Below, in pieces: positions 62,781 to 64,000 of a DNA stretch of 64,000 bases; position 1 is the stretch's first letter, and each line of letters begins with the position of its first letter. The translations under genes were made by a program, and so were the position numbers. The DNA lies in NCBI GenBank assembly GCA_964441505.1, contig CAYTUV010000014.1:29545-93544 (forward strand), in the 5' to 3' direction. The notes beneath the pieces were generated by a model that was given only the letters and a program-made list of their open reading frames with translations, did no database searches and had not been told where the DNA came from. This DNA is from Fen-1258 sp964441505 (lineage in GTDB: Bacteria; Bacteroidota; Ignavibacteria; Ignavibacteriales; Melioribacteraceae).

Positions 62781-63803
62781 ATGAAAAAAGCAGCACTATT
62801 TATTTTAATCACAGTTAATTTTTTATTAGCTCAAAACAAACCCGATTATTCACTAAAATTTTCGGGCTATGTACGAGCATGGCATCAAACCGATTTTTCT
62901 AACAACCAGGGAGAATTTCTTGTTAAGCAAGCTAGACTCGGTATTAACGGCGCGGTTAACGAATATGCTAGCTATAGATTTCTTGTGGATTTTACAAGGA
63001 TTGGCAAACTGACCACTACTACAACCACCCTGAACGGTACAAATGTTGTTTCCGGAGTTTCAGCTAATTTTTCCGATATTTTACTCGACGCTGCTGCCAC
63101 CTTTACTCCAATAACAAATCTTGACGTTACTGCAGGACAATTTAAAGTCCCGTTTAGTACAGACAATCTGAGAAGCGATCAGAATGCCGACTTTGTCAAC
63201 AGACCGCTGCTGACAAATGTTTCGCCATCCATCAGAGATATTGGCATTATGATGACTTATAAAATTAAAGGTGAGGTTAGCACCGAACTTACTGCCGGTT
63301 CTTTTAACGGCACCGGATTAAATAAATCCGAAAACGATAAATCCATGGATTACGTTTTTCGCGCAGTTGTTTCACCGGTTAAAGATTTAAATTTGTCCGG
63401 AAACTATTATGTAGGTATAACGCAAGGAACAGATCTTAACTTTTTCGATTTCGGCTTCGATTACAAATTCGGTTCTCTGTTTGTTGATGCAGAATACGCG
63501 AATAAGAACACAAAAACTTTAGGCAGCGATATTTCCGGAACTTCTTTCTTCGCTTATGCTACTTACAATATTCCGCTCCAGGGTGATTTTTTAAAGGAGA
63601 TTATTCCCGCATTCCGTTTCGAAAAATTCGATCCCAATTCTTCGCAGGTCAATAACGAAATTAACATGTTAACTTTTGGTTTAACCTTCGAATTTGCAAA
63701 GGTCACTTTTGCTCATTTTAGAATCAACTATGAATTATTTGATTACAAAGACGGTAGGGATAATCACAACAAATTAATCTTTGAACTACAGACTAAATTT
63801 TAA
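62781..63803 (+). CDS. Outer-membrane porin, OprP/OprO-like (phosphate-selective porin family)
   Basis: Beta-barrel porin of 340 residues. A signal peptide (ALFILITVNFLLAQ) is followed by LKFSGYVRAWHQTDF and FLVKQARLGINGAVNEYASYRF, the usual start of OprP-like porins, then GQFKVPFSTDNLRSDQNADFVNRP. Amphipathic strands continue to the terminal Phe (LIFELQTKF). Family members pass anions such as phosphate or polyphosphate, but selectivity cannot be read here. It has a good Shine-Dalgarno site (AAGGAGGG) and is separated from cheW2 by a terminator. Confidence 0.85.
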   Translation: MKKAALFILITVNFLLAQNKPDYSLKFSGYVRAWHQTDFSNNQGEFLVKQARLGINGAVNEYASYRFLVDFTRIGKLTTTTTTLNGTNVVSGVSANFSDILLDAAATFTPITNLDVTAGQFKVPFSTDNLRSDQNADFVNRPLLTNVSPSIRDIGIMMTYKIKGEVSTELTAGSFNGTGLNKSENDKSMDYVFRAVVSPVKDLNLSGNYYVGITQGTDLNFFDFGFDYKFGSLFVDAEYANKNTKTLGSDISGTSFFAYATYNIPLQGDFLKEIIPAFRFEKFDPNSSQVNNEINMLTFGLTFEFAKVTFAHFRINYELFDYKDGRDNHNKLIFELQTKF

Positions 63804-63910
63804 TAGAAAAAATTCCTCGAAGCTTGGAGTTTATGTGAAAACCCAGAAATGACAAGAATACTTTTTACACAGTCTCTTTGCCTTGTGGTTATAGTTTTAT
63901 AATAATGGTC

Positions 63911-64000
63911 GAGGAATGAACCTCCTCGCCGCACATTAGCGTCACCTTAGTAGAAGTTTATTGCTATAACCCCGACTTTTTAAGTCGGGGGAAAAAACAA
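63911..64000. repeat. Intergenic repeat fragments and terminal hairpin
   Basis: GGAATGAACCTCCTCGCCGC (63913) repeats a segment of MITE-like copy B. A hairpin CCCCGACT/AGTCGGGG follows near 63969-63990, possibly the porin terminator. Confidence 0.5.

Overview
The window is AT-rich bacterial DNA that most resembles a member of the Ignavibacteriota (Bacteroidota/Chlorobi group). The best pointers are a secreted protein with a C-terminal type IX sorting domain of the 'NYPNPFNP' kind, periplasmic-TPR histidine kinases, many small lipoproteins, an archaeal/fungal-like aspartate-semialdehyde dehydrogenase and clear Shine-Dalgarno sites. No rRNA, tRNA, CRISPR array or intact mobile element was seen. 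Most of the window is ordinary chromosome. The accessory features are short inverted-repeat elements, one transposase relic and a duplicated chemotaxis cassette.

Layout. 1-720: 3' part of a multihaem cytochrome c, cut by the window edge. 973-7204 (minus): tetR-tolC-MFP-RND efflux operon with two inverted repeats in front. 7503-10476: T9SS cargo protein and a lipoprotein. 10639-14154: two M16 peptidase-family proteins, one without the metal motif. 14527-16092: M61-like protein with an altered zinc motif. 16095-18447: ECF sigma factor, anti-sigma factor and lipoprotein in one overlapping operon. 18566-20047: glycyl-tRNA synthetase, apparently starting at AUC. 20231-26051: TerC, PhoU and, convergent to them, the pstSCABB phosphate transporter. 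26373-30707: two paralogous TPR histidine kinases. 30804-32203: DinB-like protein and alpha/beta hydrolase. 32444-39050: thrA-asd-thrB-thrC-proC. 39170-48856: hydrolase, small secreted protein, Memo/AMMECR1 pair, DUF4905-like protein, tryptophanase, YIP1-like protein, RluE-like synthase, PriA. 49014-53787: small envelope proteins, H-type lectin, YefM/YoeB pair, histidine ammonia-lyase. 53820-63803: transposase relic, response-regulator/kinase hybrid, decayed fragments, periplasmic carbonic anhydrase, two MCP-CheW modules and a porin.

How the genes work together. The thr genes cover every step from aspartate to threonine. The pst genes encode a complete phosphate importer whose two ATPases have complementary motif losses: one lacks the LSGGQ signature, the other lacks the Q-loop Gln and the switch His. 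This predicts one canonical and one degenerate ATP site. The MCP-CheW modules arose by tandem duplication, and a 42-bp relic of a third cheW survives. A conserved non-coding block of about 95 bp follows each cheW copy; part of it also lies in front of the hybrid kinase.

The observations most worth checking are the asymmetric PstB pair, the AUC start of glyS, the natural Ala-Cys-Gly triad in HutH, the HDxxH motif in the M61-like protein, and a MITE-like family with 14-bp terminal repeats and 5-bp target duplications.
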